Assembly (NCBI RefSeq): GCF_004022215.1
Contig: NZ_SAUZ01000009.1
Coordinates: 62,001-126,000, forward strand
Direction: 5' to 3'
DNA from: Paenirhodobacter populi
Lineage (GTDB): Bacteria > Pseudomonadota > Alphaproteobacteria > Rhodobacterales > Rhodobacteraceae
DNA length: 64,000 nucleotides
Position 1 is the first letter of the stretch. Every line of letters starts with the position of its first letter. This document shows, one piece after another, positions 61,913 to 64,000 of this stretch. The translations under genes were made by a program, and so were the position numbers. A model generated the notes under the pieces. The model worked only from the letters and a program-made list of their open reading frames with translations. It had not been told where the DNA came from and did not search any database.

Positions 61913-62680
61913 ATGTCGAAAGAATACCCGGTGATCGAAGTCGAAAACATCAGCAAGACATTCCGCGCCCCCGACGGGGGCGGCCGGATCGCCGCGCTCA
62001 GGGACATCAGTTTCAAGGTTGCCCCGCGTGAAGTTCTGGGTGTCGTCGGCAAAAGCGGCGCGGGGAAAACGACGCTCCTGCGCGTGCTCAGCCTGCAGAT
62101 GCCGCCGGACAGCGGCAGGCTGAATTTCGGCACGACCCGGATCGATGAAGGCACACCCGGCTCCGTCGTGCGTGACGTGATGCGCCGGACCTCGACCGTC
62201 TTTCAGGGGTTCAGCCTGCTCTACAACCGCTCCGTTCTTGAAAACGTCGCCCTGCCGCTGAAACTGCGCAATGTGGCGCGGGCGGAACGCACAGGCAGGG
62301 CACGCGAGATGCTGGATTTCGTCGGTCTCGGGACCCATGCGGATGTCTACCCCATCACCCTGTCCGGGGGCGAGGCGCAGCGTGTCGCCATTGCCCGCGC
62401 CCTCGTCACCGACCCGGAGGTGCTGTTTCTGGATGAGCCGACCTCGGCCCTCGATGCCCGGACCAGCGGGGAGATTCTGGATCTCCTGAAGAAGGTGCAG
62501 GGCCGCTATCCCATGGCGATGATCCTTGTGGCCCATCACATGGACGTCGTGCGCTACATGTGCGACCGGGTGTTGCACCTCGACGGCGGCACGGTCCGGC
62601 GGCTGGGGCCGATCAGGAATACCGCGCAGTTCCGCGTGGATCCGATAGAGGCGCTCTGGGACGCACCGCAAGATGTTTGA
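61913..62680 (+). CDS. Methionine-type ABC importer ATPase, MetN-like (short form)
   Basis: A 255-residue ATPase. Walker A is GKSGAGKTT, the signature LSGGEAQRVAIARAL, Walker B VLFLDEPTSALD and the switch histidine is in ILVAHHMDVV. It lacks the C-terminal ACT-like ligand-sensing domain of full-length MetN (about 340 residues), so it may not be inhibited by intracellular substrate. ATG 61913 is chosen (AGG upstream); a GTG at 61895 is the alternative. The end overlaps the permease start by 8 bp. Confidence 0.9.
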   Translation: MSKEYPVIEVENISKTFRAPDGGGRIAALRDISFKVAPREVLGVVGKSGAGKTTLLRVLSLQMPPDSGRLNFGTTRIDEGTPGSVVRDVMRRTSTVFQGFSLLYNRSVLENVALPLKLRNVARAERTGRAREMLDFVGLGTHADVYPITLSGGEAQRVAIARALVTDPEVLFLDEPTSALDARTSGEILDLLKKVQGRYPMAMILVAHHMDVVRYMCDRVLHLDGGTVRRLGPIRNTAQFRVDPIEALWDAPQDV

Positions 62681-63365
62681 CTGGTTCACGCAGACATGGA
62701 CCCGGTTCGGCGGTCAGATCGTCACGGGGTTCCTTGAGACCTGCTACATGGTCGCGGTGTCCTTCGGGATTTCGGCGGTGATCGGCACGGCCGCGGGCAT
62801 CGCCCTGTCGCTGTGCCGGCGTGGCGGCGTCTGGGAAAGCCCGCTCCTTGCGGCGCCATTGTCCGTCGCGGTCAACCTGATCCGCTCGGTCCCGTTCATC
62901 CTGTTGCTGATCATCGTGGCGCCGCTGGCCCGGATGCTGGTCGGCACGGCTTATGGGATCTATGCGTCGATGGTGTCGCTCTCGATCGTGGGGGTCGCCA
63001 TCGTCACCCGGCTGGTCGAGCAGGCCATCGCCGATATCAACCCGCAGCTTTTCCAGACCGCGCATTCCCTTTCCGCCAGCCGCAGGCAGGTGATCACCGA
63101 GTTCATCCTCGTCGAGGCGCGCGGTGCCCTGATCCTCGGCTACACCTCCGCGATCATCAGCCTGATCGCCTATTCGACGGTGGTCGGCGTCATCGCCGGC
63201 GGCGGAATCGGCTATCTTGCGCTGCAGGAAGGGTTCTACATGTGGAACCAGCCGCTGATGTGGGTCATCATCATCCTGATGACCATCTTCGTGCAACTCA
63301 TCCAGCTTGCGGGCTCCGCCCTTGCCAGAACATTCGACAGAAAAGGGAAAGGCCGTAATTCATGA
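62673..63365 (+). CDS. Methionine-type ABC permease, MetI-like
   Basis: A 230-residue permease with about five membrane spans, in the MetI size range. It has VNLIRSVPFILLLIIVAPLAR, then the coupling region ITEFILVEARGALILGYTSAI and AGGGIGYLALQEGF. It overlaps the ATPase end by 8 bp and the binding-protein start by 4 bp. Confidence 0.92.
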   Translation: MFDWFTQTWTRFGGQIVTGFLETCYMVAVSFGISAVIGTAAGIALSLCRRGGVWESPLLAAPLSVAVNLIRSVPFILLLIIVAPLARMLVGTAYGIYASMVSLSIVGVAIVTRLVEQAIADINPQLFQTAHSLSASRRQVITEFILVEARGALILGYTSAIISLIAYSTVVGVIAGGGIGYLALQEGFYMWNQPLMWVIIILMTIFVQLIQLAGSALARTFDRKGKGRNS

Positions 63366-64000
63366 AAAACATGGCAAAACTCGCGGCGGTGCTGGCCACG
63401 GCGTTCCTCTTTGCCGGCGCCGCCGAGGCGCAGGAGACGATCCGGCTGGGCGTGTCCTTCTACCCGTTCCATTCGGCCGACGACACGAAGCCCGACATTC
63501 TGGACACGATCGCCCCGGAACTCTCCGCAGAGGGCTACAGGGTCGAGAAGACCGTCTTCCTCAACTACGCCGAGGCCAACCCGGCGCTGGCACATGGCGA
63601 GATCGACGGGAACCTGATCCAGCACGAACTCTACATGGACATCTTCAACGACCGCGCAGGCGCGGAGCTGGCGATTGCCCAGCCGGTCTATCACGCGACC
63701 TTCGCGCTCTATTCCGGCACCTATTCCGATCTGAACGCCATCCCGGACGGCGAGACGGTCTTCATCCCCAATGACGGGGTGAACACGGCCCGGGCCCTGC
63801 TTTTGCTGCAAAGCGCGGGTCTTGTCACGCTGCGCGAGGGCGCGACCTATAGGGCCTCTCTCGCCGATATCACCGGCAATCCCCGGAACCTGAAATTCGT
63901 GCAGTTGCCCCTGACCGCAACCGCCGGCGCCTATGACGAGGCGGGGCGGACGCTCGCAGTCATGTATCCGACCTTTGCCCGTTCGCTTGAACTGGAAGGC
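63362..64000 (+). CDS. MetQ/NlpA-type binding protein (3' end outside window)
   Basis: 213 codons are visible before the window ends. A Sec signal (MKNMAKLAAVLATAFLFAGAAEA, in part) without a lipobox cysteine suggests a soluble periplasmic protein, unlike lipoprotein MetQ. Family features are IRLGVSFYPF, HGEIDGNLIQHELYMDIFN, and FIPNDGVNTARALLLLQSAG, the NlpA substrate-binding pattern. The ATG overlaps the permease stop. With the preceding genes it forms a MetNIQ-type importer for methionine or a related amino acid or peptide. Confidence 0.92.
   Translation, partial: MKNMAKLAAVLATAFLFAGAAEAQETIRLGVSFYPFHSADDTKPDILDTIAPELSAEGYRVEKTVFLNYAEANPALAHGEIDGNLIQHELYMDIFNDRAGAELAIAQPVYHATFALYSGTYSDLNAIPDGETVFIPNDGVNTARALLLLQSAGLVTLREGATYRASLADITGNPRNLKFVQLPLTATAGAYDEAGRTLAVMYPTFARSLELEG

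Overview
The window reads as a G+C-rich alphaproteobacterial genome, most like Paracoccus and related Rhodobacteraceae. Reasons are the strongly GC-biased third codon positions, the number of ABC importers paired with LysR, RpiR or AraC regulators, twin-arginine signals on several binding proteins, and IS5, IS3, IS21 and IS110 relics of types common in that group. No rRNA, tRNA, CRISPR array or prophage was seen. Most of the window is accessory catabolic sequence. acnB (36.2-39.0 kb) is the only central-metabolism gene.

Layout. 1-7.4 kb: the 3' part of a hydantoinase/dihydropyrimidinase, a hydantoin-racemase-like gene, a LysR regulator, a lone peptide-type binding protein, a TRZ/ATZ-type amidohydrolase and a nitroreductase. 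7.5-13.4 kb: a polyamine-type ABC importer (binding protein, ATPase, two permeases) that ends in a P1/DmpA-type peptidase and faces a divergent RpiR regulator. 13.4-20.7 kb: a class-A-beta-lactamase-fold serine hydrolase and a complete peptide-type ABC importer facing a LysR regulator. 20.6-23.3 kb: an acyl-CoA dehydrogenase and an acyl-CoA ligase joined head to head, with both 5' ends apparently missing. 23.8-33.3 kb: an M20 amidohydrolase, then a CocE-type hydrolase with a second peptide-type importer and a divergent HTH regulator. 33.4-35.5 kb: an AraC regulator and an aldo/keto reductase. 39.6-49.4 kb: a sugar-type ABC importer with two paralogous Tat-exported binding proteins, two bacterial-luciferase-like monooxygenases and a DszC/SfnB-like monooxygenase. 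This group looks like one uptake-and-oxidation pathway, probably for an organosulfur compound. 49.7-57.9 kb: an SDR oxidoreductase, an MFS exporter with its LysR regulator, an Acg-like nitroreductase, a GntP-type permease and a patatin-like hydrolase. 54.5-61 kb: an insertion-sequence graveyard. 61.4-64 kb: an unknown protein and a MetNIQ-type importer cut by the window end.

How the genes work together: each importer sits with one or more hydrolases or oxidoreductases and one regulator, so the window is a row of import-and-cleave cassettes for amides, imides, peptides and organosulfur-like compounds.

The most unusual signal is a family of short hairpin sequences (about 35-45 bp) in the IS graveyard. 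They share a core close to GCGCCAYYGGTTCRAG but have different, self-complementary arms. At least seven units lie inside three unrelated decayed transposase genes, and one unit is nested in another.
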